Shown here in pieces: positions 12,210 to 22,432 of a DNA stretch of 64,000 bases. How positions within the stretch are numbered: position 1 is the first letter of the stretch; the number at the start of each line of letters is the position of its first letter. The position numbers and the translations under genes are program-made. The notes under the pieces were generated by a model. That model made no database searches. It was given only the letters and a program-made list of their open reading frames with translations, and had not been told where the DNA came from. Location of the stretch: assembly GCF_024586455.1 (NCBI RefSeq), contig NC_065921.1:43236574-43300573 (forward strand), given 5' to 3'. This DNA is from Bactrocera neohumeralis (lineage: Eukaryota > Arthropoda > Insecta > Diptera > Tephritidae).

Positions 12210-12560
12210 ACTATTTGATGCCTGATATTTAAGCTCATGATCTCCGCGACATTTGGTTTAAAGAAGACGACGCCACCTCCACACATATCGCATCAATCAA
12301 TGGATTTATTATGAAAACACTTCGGTAAGCAGATAAATTCACGTTTTGGGCCGGTCGATTGGCTATCAAGATCACTGGATATCACACCGTTAAACTTTTT
12401 CCTGTGGGGATATGTATGTTGGAGCAAAACCTCACGCATGCCATTCACCAGTTACCAGTCGAAATGCTCGAACGATTCAACGAAAATTGGACTCAACGGA
12501 TGGACCATCTGAGATGTATCTGTAGCAAACATTTGAAAGAGATAATTTTCAAGAAATAAA
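12210..12560 (+). pseudogene. DDE transposase with WPPRSCDLTP-type core, C-terminal half
   Basis: Frame-shifted pieces read LRDIWFKEDDATSTH (second acidic block, about 12240), then RLAIKITGYHTVKLFPVGI (decayed version of the WPPRSCDLTPLDFFLWG core) and AIHQLPVEMLERFNENWTQR with a C-terminal KEIIFKK. This matches the C-terminal half of a class of IS630/Tc1-mariner-related transposases abundant in insects, whose N-terminal helix-turn-helix part is often labelled DUF4817. That family label is from memory. The N-terminal half is absent. Related copies are at 13.4-14.7 and 19.3-20.0 kb. Confidence 0.7.
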
Positions 12561-13429
12561 TCCCAAAGAATGCTCTTTGGAATGCTAGTAAATATTCTAA
12601 ATTAAATTTGAAGTTTTTGTGTAGAGAACCTCGAAATGGATTACCCTTTGTAATTTTCACACGAAGTCAAAAAAAAAAAAAAAAACGTTTTTCTTGGGAA
12701 GCTGCTATTTTGTCAAAAATTAAAATTTTAACTAATACGATTATTATTGTCCTGGAGATGGCTTTAGGTAGTCCGAAAAGTTTCAAAATGAAGTGCCGAT
12801 TTTTAATTAATATGAAACTCTGTAAATCTACATATACCATATATATTTTTTTGTTTTTTAATTAAATAAAATTCCTTTTCCAAATGAATGCACAAAAAAG
12901 CATTTTTTATGGTGTTATAGCCCCTTAAATTGTATGAAAAGTGATCTAATTGACTTACAAAACGATATGTCAACTAGTTACTCGTTAGTTCAAAACTAGT
13001 ATGATTTATGAGGCACGTGGCTAAATAATTTAGTTAAAGCAAAATCGGTTTGCACAGCAACAAAACAAACTACATATATACATAGGTATGTATAGTATAT
13101 ATAAGTACTTGTAGTCACATACAATGTGAGAATTATAAGATATGGGCACTGCATGTGGCTCACGTAGCACACGCGCTTTGTAGTTGTTGCCACATGCTCG
13201 TGGTGCGCACCTTGTTGTGATATTTTTCGAACTTTTTTCAATCTAGAAGCATGTCTTTATTTTCTTTATCTGTTTATGCACTTGCCAATCTGCACATACT
13301 CTCGCGTACCTGTATATATACATATGTACATATGTATATTTATACGCAAAGTTCAAACCACTTCCGTGCGGGTTCTACGTTCTAATTTAATTTTATTTCT
13401 TGTCTGTTGGATTTTACACCTCAGTTGTT
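12561..13429. other. Non-coding stretch
   Basis: Holds a poly-A run at about 12669-12685 and short ACAT microsatellites near 13074-13105 and 13313-13340. No coding or terminal-repeat signal is recognisable. Confidence 0.4.
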
Positions 13430-14740
13430 GTTGGTGTGCAAACGTCATTGCCGCTGTCACAACGATGGTCATTTTGAGGAGAAGCTTTCAATTTAATGTC
13501 ATATTACGCATGTTTATTAATATTTATGCGAATGGTCGACATAACCGCCCAGCACAGTCGGTAATTCGGGTAATAATGAATCGGGTTTGTAAAGGATATG
13601 GAAGACACTATTGTTGCTGTGGAGCAGAGTATCGAAGAAGACTCGAGTGAGTCCATCCGCCATCTCACCCAACGATTGGAGCTGTGTCCATCCACTTTAA
13701 GGAAGATCTTGCGGAAGGATCTTGCCTTGCGGGCTTACAAAACCGATTCGTGCAAGAATTGAAGTCAAGCGACCATGAATCGAAAACTGACCATCTCATT
13801 CTCGATCTCGACATTCACAATGAAATTTGGTACAGCGTTTAGAACTCTTTTGGTTGATTAAGCACTTTAGTAAACAAGATTTTTGCATTTGGAATGATCG
13901 TAACGCACAGGCCAATGTTGAGATGCCGTTACATCCTCAAAAACGCTATGGAGCCAAACATTAATGACTGTGCCTGAATTGGAGGACCCTGATGCGGACG
14001 ACCTTTGGTTCTAACAAGACGGTTCTACATGCCATACAGCCAACGAAACAATCAATTTATTAAAGAAATCTTTTAGTGAACGCATTATCATGCGTCGTGG
14101 ACCTGTCAACAAGTTTGCTAACAGCAGCTGCATAAGTCGATACATCTTAGTGGCGCGTTGCGATTTTTACAAAAATTACGTGTGCGGAATTGTTGCGAAT
14201 GTTGCAAAAGGTGATTCAAATTTAACAAAACCACAAGCCTACGAGCGGTACAAAACCTTCAAAGGCGGTCGAGAGATCGTTCAAGACATGCCTCGTTTTG
14301 GACGACCTTCGACCTCTTCAACTGATGAAAATATTAAAAAAGTGAAGGATATGGTGCTTGAACATCATCAGGCAAGTGTTAGAGATAGAGAGCCCGTTCG
14401 TATGATATAGGTGGATCTTTTTGGCATGAAACACGTTGTTGCTCGACACGTCCCGATAAAGCTGAATTTTTTACAAAAAAGAGTACGATTGTGACCGAAT
14501 TTGAAGCCAAAACTCAATGAATACCATCGATCAACCACCGTATTCAGCAGATTTGGCTCCGTGTCATTTTTTTTGTTCCCCAAACTGAAATGTCCGCTCC
14601 TTGGAACCGGTTTTTAATCGATCGAAGGGATAAGTGCTTTCGAGGACTTAGGAATTATTTTGAAGGCGACAAAATAAATATTGATGAATAATGGACCTTC
14701 AAAAGGCATAGTCCAGGTGGCCTTATGACCGAAATATATG
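13430..14740 (+). pseudogene. DDE transposase with WPPRSCDLTP-type core, split by a mariner
   Basis: The N-terminal helix-turn-helix part is visible as YANGRHNRPAQSVIRVIM (about 13525), followed in another frame by MEDTIVAVEQSIEEDSSESI and RLELCPSTLRKILRKDLALR (13600-13730). The region of the first aspartate is lost, but FSKQDFCIWNDRNAQ and PLHPQKRYGAKH remain (13862-13960). The second acidic block reads EDPDADDLWF, stop, QDGSTCHTANETINLLKK (13985-14065), followed by RIIMRRGPVN, after which the expected WPPRSCDLTP core should start. Instead a mariner begins. After the mariner, PGGLMTEIY (about 14715) resembles the C-terminal SRGGHMPEI motif. Stops and frame changes make it non-functional. Confidence 0.7.
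14125..14700 (+). mobile_element. mariner element nested in the 13.4-kb transposase, internally deleted
   Basis: The N-terminal half reads NYVCGIVANVAKG, then KPQAYERYKTFKGGREIVQD and GRPSTSSTDENIKKVKDM. After VRDREPVRMI the central region, including the first two catalytic aspartates, is deleted. The third block remains as DQPPYSADLAPCHFFLFPKL (about 14530-14590), with the catalytic position changed from D to H, and the tail reads YFEGDKINIDE. The same family occurs at 63.05-63.86 kb on the minus strand. The exact ends are not resolved. Confidence 0.75.
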
Positions 14741-16831
14741 TAGATCCAATACATGAATAACTAAAAAATGTTCATTCTAATAAGCCAAGACAGTGACAAT
14801 TTCCTGCATTTATAGTACCAAATTAAAATTGGTTCGGTCAGTACTTTAGGTCATTATCGAAAATCGAACACAACTTTTAAGTGAAGAAGAAATTATGCGC
14901 TATTTTGATGAAGAAATTTTTACTGGCACCTTTTCTCCTCTCTTCATGCTCTTCAGTACTAATGTAAATGTGTTGTATGCATATACTTATAAGACTATCA
15001 TATTTTGCTCAAATATCATACGCCAACCAAAACAAAATAAAATATGATTAGAAATTTAATGGAAGTATTAAAATAATATAATATGATTTCCAAATAAAAC
15101 ACGCCCACACGGAGCCCGAAAGCGCATGATGTACGTATTTTATGTATGTATATACTCTTATAATATCGTTTCGTAATTGCATCATTATTAACCAAGCTTC
15201 ACACGATCGAAACATCACTCCTCCCTTCTAGTTCAAGGTCAGCCTTGTGTCAGCTGCAAGCGAAGAACATTAAAAACATATACGAGTTATTTATATACAT
15301 AGGTATGTATGTATATTCTAAGTATTCTTTTATAATGACCAGCACGATTTTAAGCACCGAATATTATATCGAAATGTATGTATGTATGTGTTGAATTGCG
15401 TTTTATCGCAACACGAGTAATTATGTATTGCGGAATCAACGAAATTATTTCACACCAAACAAACAAAATTCGAAAACTTCTAAACGACATGCGAACCAAG
15501 GCCAACGAGTGTCATTCACACCAAACTGCGACTCTCTAAGTACTGTATTGTGCGGCTCTGTATGACGGCGATGTGGTGCAGTGGAGCAGCTGTGGAGCGC
15601 TGCTGTCCGCAAGTTAAGCAAAAATAGAACGCGATTATGTCGATGGCAGCAAATTTGCATGCATATAAATATGGATATATGTACATATGTGTGTTTTAGT
15701 TGTCGGAACAAGTGTTTTGTATGCTGATACATACATACAAACTAATAATAATTCTAAGAAATATATGTACATACATACATATGTACATACATATATAAAA
15801 ATAAATTAAATGGGAAAGGTGTAAATTATGTACCTAGGTACATATGTATGTATGTTGTATGTATGATCACAACTTCTTATAAACACTTCGGTTTTCGCTA
15901 ATCTTTTAAAGTCCCATAAAATATACCTTGATTTATGCTAGCAAAGCCGTTAAATAAAATTCACAGAGCGTTCTGTTGTATGAGAGAGGGGGTGTGTGAA
16001 CGAGCGCAACGCTGAAATGCAAAATAAAGAAATTCGATCATCATAATGGTGATATTGCAGAAGGTTAAGGCGTTCTTCTAATGGGCCAGTAGAGTCAATA
16101 GCAGCTCAAGGTTAAGCAGCAAAATTTAGTACGCTAACGTTTGCTTTCGTCATCAGCCGCAGCTACTGCTGCTCTCTTCCTCTTCCACTTATTTATCGCA
16201 TAATGAAGTTTTGTTTTGCGTGCTATAATTACTCACACATTTATATATACATACATACATATCTCTGTACATAATATAAGCTCATATTTGTCTACAAATC
16301 GCTCTTTTGCTACTGTGCGCTCTTCACATTTCTTATTGTGCCTGGTTTTTTCTAAGAAAATTATTTTATTTATTATCTTTTCACATTTTATTTTTCTAAA
16401 CTCAATTCAGCATTCTTCGCGCGTGCAGTTAGCTTCCAAGCAAAACAGAAAAAATCTTCACATATTAGAATTTGCGTCAAATATTCATAAATTTCTCACA
16501 CACACACACATACATACAACTGTAACAATGTGTGCTTACTCTCATTGGCGCTGACGCTGCCGCAGCTCGTCTGTCGCAGCGATCAGCTGTTGGCGCGACG
16601 CGCACGTTGCGCTGTCATATGTTCATAGCCACTTCCACACCTCTCCTTTTTTGCTTTGCTTTTGCTTTTAACTGTTGTTGTTGCTTGTGCCTTTTAAACT
16701 GCTCGGGTTGCTTTACATTTTTTTGTCGTCGCCGCAGCAATCTATTATTCTAAGCGAGCTGTCAGTTGCGCTGCGCACTCATCAAATAGATAAAAACAGG
16801 CATTCCGCTCTGACAGCTGTTTGTTACTATA
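14741..16831. other. Non-coding stretch with ACAT/ATGT microsatellites
   Basis: Microsatellites lie near 15140-15155, 15297-15317, 15374-15390, 15728-15800 and 15838-15868. The section 16130-16820 is richer in GC and C/T and contains (CA)n near 16497-16513. The open frames at 16216-17007 are pyrimidine-rich and leucine/cysteine-rich without a recognised domain, so I do not call a gene. Confidence 0.45.
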
Positions 16832-16833
16832 TA

Positions 16834-17485
16834 CAGTGGACCAATAAAGTTTACATACACCTAATTCCATTAAATTCCGACACGTTTATTTGTTTCAAAA
16901 TTAATAAATTTTGTGGTTTTTTTCTATCCATTTCAAGATATGTATATTTAACATTAAATATAGCATATAAAAATATTTTTTTTTTTTACACAAATAAAAA
17001 AAATTAAAGTTAAAGCTTAAAATGAGCATAATTTATATCAAAAAAGTTTACGTACACTTATGATTGTTTACATAAAAAAAAAGTAATTACAATACTTTTA
17101 ACGGTTTTTGGCCTACATTTTGTTGCTATTACTGTCCATAGACATCGTTGTATGCTCCTCACTCGATTTCTAGAATTATTTCCGGATATTTTGACCCACT
17201 AAGTCCATGATCCAGCTTTTTGGCCTTATTTTGATGAAATTCGATGTTTTCGAATACGGTTTTCCAAAAAGTTCCAGATATTTTGAATAGGATTAATGTC
17301 TAGTGATTGCGGGACCTATGGAGTTATTTTTATTTCCATAACAACCATTCATGTACAAGATAAGACATGTATTTTAGGTCGGTATCCTGTTGGATATTGG
17401 TTTTGCTGCTATTAACAGCCGATTTAAGCACACTTAAAATTTAAATTTTTTTCCTAAAATGTTCAGATACATATGCTTATCCATG
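16834..17485. repeat. Left arm of long inverted repeat (652 bp)
   Basis: Reverse complement of 17851-18500. In a hand comparison of about 265 bp (17085-17350 against 17985-18250) I counted 6 mismatches. A block of about 60 bp (17365-17425) is clearly more diverged. It includes the second acidic motif, which reads QDTDLKY here and QDNDPKH in the right arm. Confidence 0.9.
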
Positions 17486-17850
17486 TTTTCACTAATAAAG
17501 TCCAAATGTCCAACTCTAGATGCAACCATAAACCCGCAAACCATAACATTACCCCCACAGTGCTCTACCATTAGCAATACATTTTGTCCTTGCGACTCTT
17601 CATTGATCTTTCTCCACACTTTTCGTGATCTATTCGAACCAAATTTATTAAATTTTGAATCGTCGGTGAACACAATGTTTTCCCAAAACCAATACGGTTT
17701 GTTTAAATATTGTTTAGCAAACGCCGACATTTTCATTTTATTAACCTTATATATGTATGGCTTACGACGCGCGACTCGTCTATGAAAACCAGCACTCTTC
17801 AACAAATTCCTTACTGTTTGGGGATTTATTTTTTTGTGTACATTTCAAAA
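17434..17850 (-). pseudogene. Tc1-like transposase, central part
   Basis: The 123-residue frame contains the end of the DNA-binding region (LLKSAGFHRRVARRKPY, first residues just upstream), NKPYWFWENIVFTDDSKFNK with the first catalytic aspartate, and a GGNVMVCGFMV motif typical of Tc1 transposases before the second aspartate. The gene continues on the minus strand into the left arm (second aspartate block near 17400, then SLDINPIQNIWNFL with the glutamate replaced by Q near 17300). An independent copy of the 3' half lies in the right arm at about 17940-18210 on the plus strand. The N-terminal start is missing. Confidence 0.85.
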
Positions 17851-18500
17851 ATGTATAAGCATATGTATCTGAGCATTTTAAGAAAAAGATTTAAATTTTA
17901 AGTGTGCTTAAATCGGCTGTTAATAGCAGCCATTTCTATTTACCACAGGATAACGACCCAAAACACACAACTTATCTTGTACGTGAATGGTTGTTATGGA
18001 AATAAAAATAACTCCATAGGTCCCGCAATCGCTAGACATTAATCCTATTCAAAATATCTGGAACTTTTTGGAAAACCGTATTCGAAAACATCGAATTTCA
18101 TCAAAATAAGGCCAAAAAGCTGGATCATGGACTTAATGGGTCAAAATATCCGGAAATAATACTAGAAATTGAGTGGGGAGCATACAACGATGTCTATGGA
18201 CACTAATAGCAACAAAATGTAGGCCAAAAACCGTTAAAAGTATTGTAATTACTTTTTTTTTATGTAAACAATCATAAGTGTACGTAAACTTTTTTGATTT
18301 AAATTGTGCTCATTTTAAGCTTTAACTTTAATTTTTTTTATTTGTGTAAAAAAAAAAATATTTTGATATGCTATATTTAATGCTAAATATATATATCATG
18401 AAATGGATAGAAAAAAACCACAAAATTTATCCATTTTGAAACAAATAAACGTGTCGAAATTTAATAGAACTAGGTGTATGTAAACTTTATTGGTCCACTG
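17851..18500. repeat. Right arm of long inverted repeat (650 bp)
   Basis: Plus-strand copy of the transposase 3' half: QDNDPKHTTYLVREWL near 17948, SLDINPIQNIWNFLENRI near 18030 and IEWGAYNDVYGH at the C-terminus near 18205. The second acidic block keeps its aspartate here, unlike the left arm. The arm ends in the terminal repeat at 18500. Confidence 0.9.
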
Positions 18501-18502
18501 TA

Positions 18503-18831
18503 TGTGTGTGTGTGGGGGAGACGTTTTGCCATCAGCTGATCGCCACAGGCGCAGAGAATTATTCAATTTATTTGCATGTAAATTAGCTACAAATTTAGCG
18601 CATTCACGGTACGGAATGTGCATGGAATATGGATTTTCGCGGGCAAATAACATTGGTTTGTTTAGAAAATATTGACAGTTCGCGCACGTAATGCGTTTCA
18701 CTAGCGCTATTCGGGTTATACGCGATCGTTACGGACAGGCATACGTACTTACTTACACATAATACAAATGAAAAAAAAACAGAGAGGAGATGAAAAAGGG
18801 CATATCTATATGGCAGCAAAGGTGGCAAACC
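18503..18831. other. Short unassigned spacer
   Basis: Begins with a short (GT)n tract. No domain is recognisable in the small frames that cover it. Confidence 0.35.
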
Positions 18832-19325
18832 TCAACCAAAGGACGGTGGACCCACAGACTTATACCTAACATCCACAAGCAGGCATGGGTGCTTCAGAGG
18901 CCATCTATAACATACTAATTTCAAAATGACATAAGTCCGTATTGTTCGATGTGTACGAAGTCCATAGATGACTATCAAGCTATTTAGTAGTAAAACACAA
19001 GAGGATACGGAAGCACCGACCCGCTTCCATTGTACCGATAGCGGTTCTAGGGTGCCTTTCCTTGATAGCACATCAGCTTTATAATTTTCTCCGATTCCGC
19101 TGTGGTCTGTCAACCATTTTAGTCTTATCACAAAGCCACTCTGTGCTATTGGTAGCTATGCAAGGCACTTCGTGACCAACACTGAACGCACTTAATGAGT
19201 TCAAGGCTGGTATTGCCGCTTTGCTATCTGAGTGGATGGTCACTCCTCTGAAGGAGAATTCACTCCGGAGCAGCAGATCTACTGCTACCTGGCTGCATCT
19301 TCGGCTTTGACACTGCAATAATCAG
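18832..19325 (-). pseudogene. LINE ORF2 remnant: RNase H domain
   Basis: From 19318 downward the minus strand reads a RNase H-like segment: VTIHSDSKAAIPALNSL (the third acidic position of RNase H), then, in a second frame, WLTDHSGIGENYKADVLSRKGTLEPL, the equivalent of the VPGHSGIxGNExAD motif. The PGH is mutated to TDH. A downstream region resembles the linker after RNase H in I- or R1-related elements. Reverse transcriptase and endonuclease are absent. At least one frameshift and an in-frame loss break it. Confidence 0.75.
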
Positions 19326-19339
19326 AAAGTCTGAAGCTG

Positions 19340-19960
19340 GAACAACTTGAACACGATAACGAATTTTTTAAGAACATCATCTTCTTCGATAGGCTCACTT
19401 TCATCAGAATGGTGCGGTAAATAAGCAAACCTAAATTGATAGTTTGGTGTATGTTTTTTGTCCGTTTTGATCATCGGTTAGTACTTCTTTCGAAATGAAG
19501 CTGCTGACACCGTTACTGTCAATTGAGAGCGGTATAGATCAATGATAACCAACTTTTTATGAATGCAATTGGAAGAAGTTGATCTTGACAACATCTGGTT
19601 ACAAAAAGACGGGGTTGTGTGCCATACAGCACGTGCAGAACACGAATTATGGAGAAAAGTTTGGAGATTCGATTATTTCAAGAAATTGTGAGATTGAATG
19701 GCCTCCTAGAAGTTGTGATTTAACACCATGCGACCACTTCCTGTGTGGTTATTTGAAGTCATTGTTCGTTAGCAATAAACCAGACTCGCTTCAAGCTCTG
19801 GAAGTCAATACGGATATTGAATGTTCTATTCATGACATATGACTTGATTTAGCGGAAAAAGTACTCGAAAATTGCAGTTCATCGAATTCTTTGCAGCAAT
19901 AGAAGTCGTGAAGGCGATTTGCCATTATTTTAAGAACCTAATTTTATTGAATGTACTTCA
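19340..19960 (+). pseudogene. DDE transposase with WPPRSCDLTP-type core, third copy
   Basis: Clearest copy of this class. FFKNIIFFDRLTF (about 19363) marks the first catalytic region. DNIWLQKD-type residues then lead to GVVCHTARAEHELW (in a frame overlapping 19579-19660), followed by SRNCEIEWPPRSCDLTPCDH and LCGYLKSLFVSNKPDSLQAL. The DDE layout fits the IS630/Tc1-mariner superfamily. The helix-turn-helix N-terminus is missing: the sequence upstream of 19330 is the unrelated LINE fragment. Frame changes at about 19440 and 19640 break it. Confidence 0.8.
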
Positions 19961-20298
19961 CATTATATAAAAAATATATAAATTTCCTTACCAATTAGTG
20001 TGTTTTTTTTTAAGAAATCTATTACTCTTATTAGAAAACCTTATTTATTAGAAAAAACTTAGCTATTATGCCAAGTTACACTATCAACCCTTTATTCTAG
20101 ATGCCAATCTAACTCTCAGAAAGTTGAGTCGATACAAAAGCAAAAGTGAAACTTTATATAACTATGTATGAAGGTATTTTTATTTACATAACTTCACTAG
20201 AAAATTGTGAATGAAAGTAAAAAGTTATCAAAAGGCAGACAATGAGCGCAACGGAACACATAAATAACGCTGGGTTGGGGAATTTTCCATTTATTTAA

Positions 20299-20897
20299 GG
20301 GGTCAGTAAGGTAATCTTTTTTCAAATTGTTTTTTCACTTTACCATTGGAAGATTTCGAAAAAGCCTCAAAAATAATAACACCGCTCGACGTTCGGAGCG
20401 CTTGGAGTGCACACCTCAATCTTTAAACGCGCTTTTCTCAAAACACACTTTTTTATGTTTATGGCGGACATGATTCTAGTCGAACTACTCAACCGATTTC
20501 ATTAATTTTTTTTAATGTTCACAAAACGCCTGGTTATCGTTCTAGATTCATTATTTTTTTATAATTTATTGACAATGTTATGACAAAATTTATGTAAAAA
20601 AATCATGGGGAAAAATTAAAACAAAAAATGTTAATTACTTCTTTATTTATCAACATTTTTTCATGATTCTAGTAAGGACGATAACCATCCACGTACCTTT
20701 TCAGAATAAATTGGGGTTTTGTGTTTCAGATGATCCCAACATGAGAAATCGTGTCCGCCAGTGAAAAAACGCATCTCATTCACCCAGCCATTTCTCCGAC
20801 AGTGTCATCAAAAAATCCTGAACAAATTTGTTTATACACTCCACGAATTTCTATAAAAATAATGTCAAAAAACAGGCCAGATTACCCTACTGACCCC
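20299..20897. mobile_element. Non-autonomous TIR element flanked by TTAA, copy 1
   Basis: Starts GGGGTCAGTAAGGTAATC and ends GATTACCCTACTGACCCC, an imperfect inverted repeat of about 18 bp. TTAA precedes it at 20295-20298 and TTAG follows. The body is shared with 33928-34547 and includes TTTACCATTGGAAG, CGCTCGACGTTCGGAGCG (a palindrome) and TTTAAACGCG. There is no coding capacity. The TTAA flank suggests piggyBac-type insertion, but the GGGG ends are not the CCC ends usual there, so a PIF-type or other origin remains possible. Confidence 0.75.
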
Positions 20898-20934
20898 TTA
20901 GGTGCTTTAATGATTGTCCTTTACACTTTACATT

Positions 20935-21090
20935 ATTTAATATCATTTAGAAGAGATCTGCGAACAAATTTTTCAGATCGGACCACTATAAGATATAGCT
21001 GTCATACAAACTGAGCGAACAAAATCAATTTCTTGTATAAAAAACTCCTAAATTTTTGTAGGGTATTATAGCTACGGTGAAGCCGAAGTT
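20935..21090 (+). repeat. Dispersed repeat A, fragment
   Basis: Contains CAGATCGGACCACTATAAGA, GCTGTCATACAAACTGAGCG and the 3' signature GGGTATTATAGC, followed by the short stem TTCACCG-type hairpin around 21075. It starts within 40 bp of the TTAA element, suggesting that element landed in or next to the repeat. Confidence 0.6.
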
Positions 21091-22010
21091 GACGTTTTTA
21101 TTGTTATTAAACACTTGACACAGTGAAGCAAATTATTGAGTTATCATTCGATCATAGATTCACCTTAATCATTTAATTAATTGTCAAATTATCCTGTCAA
21201 AGCAGATAAAAGCTGGATATGTGGCAACTTGGAAACATTCTAAAACCATTTAAAAAGTTTCGCAAAAACATAACAGCTACAACAAACAAAAATACAAAAG
21301 TAAAACAAACGAATGTCGCGTAAAATATTGCACAATACAAGTATTGGGAGAAATAATGACGCGTGTTGCATTTGAAATAAATGAAATGACAATGTCATGG
21401 CGACCTTCACACGCTAACAAATGCATGCGCTAAAGCAAAGGTGATGAGACGAAAAGCAAAAAAATAAAAAATACGAAAATTAACGTGAATGCAATAAAAC
21501 GTGTTTGAAAAGGTTAGACAAAACAAATTTGCCATGATATGCTAAGAGTAATGCATTAATATTTGCACTTTAAATGCGATTAACAATTCTCACAGTGTAA
21601 GCTTAGTGAAATGTCCGTATGTCAGCTTCGACGTAATAAACGTGGAAATTTTGCAGCTATAAATGTGTATGTGTACGACTACATAGAAAACAATGTCTGT
21701 GCGCCATGGCGTATGAGTGATTTAACTGCGGTAATTGCGTACTTAAGTACCGTAGTACTTATTATGGCAATTGAAAGTTTGATTTGCTACACTTTAGCAA
21801 CTTTTACAAGTGTGTAAGTTTGGCTCTGTAAGTATTTATCTAAATATGTAAGTGTGGATGGAAGTATATTACTTTGGATGTACATAGGTACGTAGTATGC
21901 AAGTTCGCATATTAGTATGTAATTATATCACGGGCGGCTTATATTAAATTTGCCGCGATGTTTGTAACACTCAAAAAGGCAAAATTGAGGACCCTATAAA
22001 ATGTGTATAC
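21091..22010. other. Non-coding stretch, nothing recognised
   Basis: AT-rich sequence with no terminal repeats and no recognisable frame. The small frame at 21611-21817 has no family resemblance. Confidence 0.4.
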
Positions 22011-22014
22011 ATAC

Positions 22015-22432
22015 AAGTATGTGTATGTGAGTAGCGTGACGAGCTGATCTGATTTCGCCAGGTCAGTCTGTCCTTCGGTATATACGCGAACTAGTCTCTT
22101 AGTTTTAGAGATATCGACCTGAAATTTTGCACAACTACTTTTCTCAGCAAGAAGCAGCTTATTTGTCGGAACCGTTGTTATCTGACAATTATAGCATATA
22201 GCGGCCATACAAATCGACCGATAGAACCTAAGTTCTTGTATGGAAAACTTTTTTACGAAATTTAGCGTCGATGATTATCCGAGACTTTACTACAATCTCC
22301 GAAGAAATTGTACAGATCGGATAACTGTAGCATATACATAGCTGTCATACAAAATGATCGTTCTAAATCCCGATAAATATCTGTTTATACCTTTTTATGC
22401 TATAAAAATGCATCTGTGAAGGGTATTATGTA
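22015..22432 (+). repeat. Dispersed repeat A, longest forward copy
   Basis: Shows the order of phrases in this family: GTGACGAGCTGATCTGATTT, CAGTCTGTCCTTCGGTATAT, GAGATATCGACCTGAAATTT, AGCAAGAAGCAGCTTATTTG, TTATAGCATATAGCGGCCAT, TTCTTGTATGGAAAACTTTT, CAATCTCCGAAGAAATTGTA, and the end TGAAGGGTATTATG. The internal block GCATATAG...CATACAAA occurs twice, about 150 bp apart, as it does in the other copies. Confidence 0.7.

Larger units (their letters stand above)
16834..18500 (-). mobile_element. Tc1-like transposon rearranged into a hairpin with two 3' ends
   Basis: Both ends are CAGTGGACCAATAAAGTTTA, inverted and flanked by TA (16832-16833 and 18501-18502). Each end repeats internally about 200 bp in (AAGTTTACGTACACTTATGA, near 17045 and 18272), the IR/DR layout of Minos/Sleeping Beauty-type Tc1 elements. 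The arms 16834-17485 and 17851-18500 are reverse complements. Each arm carries the 3' half of the transposase gene plus the 3' terminal repeat. Only the loop (17486-17850) is single copy, in minus orientation. The 5' terminal repeat and the N-terminus of the transposase are missing. Confidence 0.9.

Noticed and set aside
16216..17007. Three overlapping forward frames suggesting small secreted proteins
   Set aside because: C/T-rich low-complexity sequence; the last frame runs into the Tc1-like terminal repeat. No signal peptide with a plausible mature domain and no family match.
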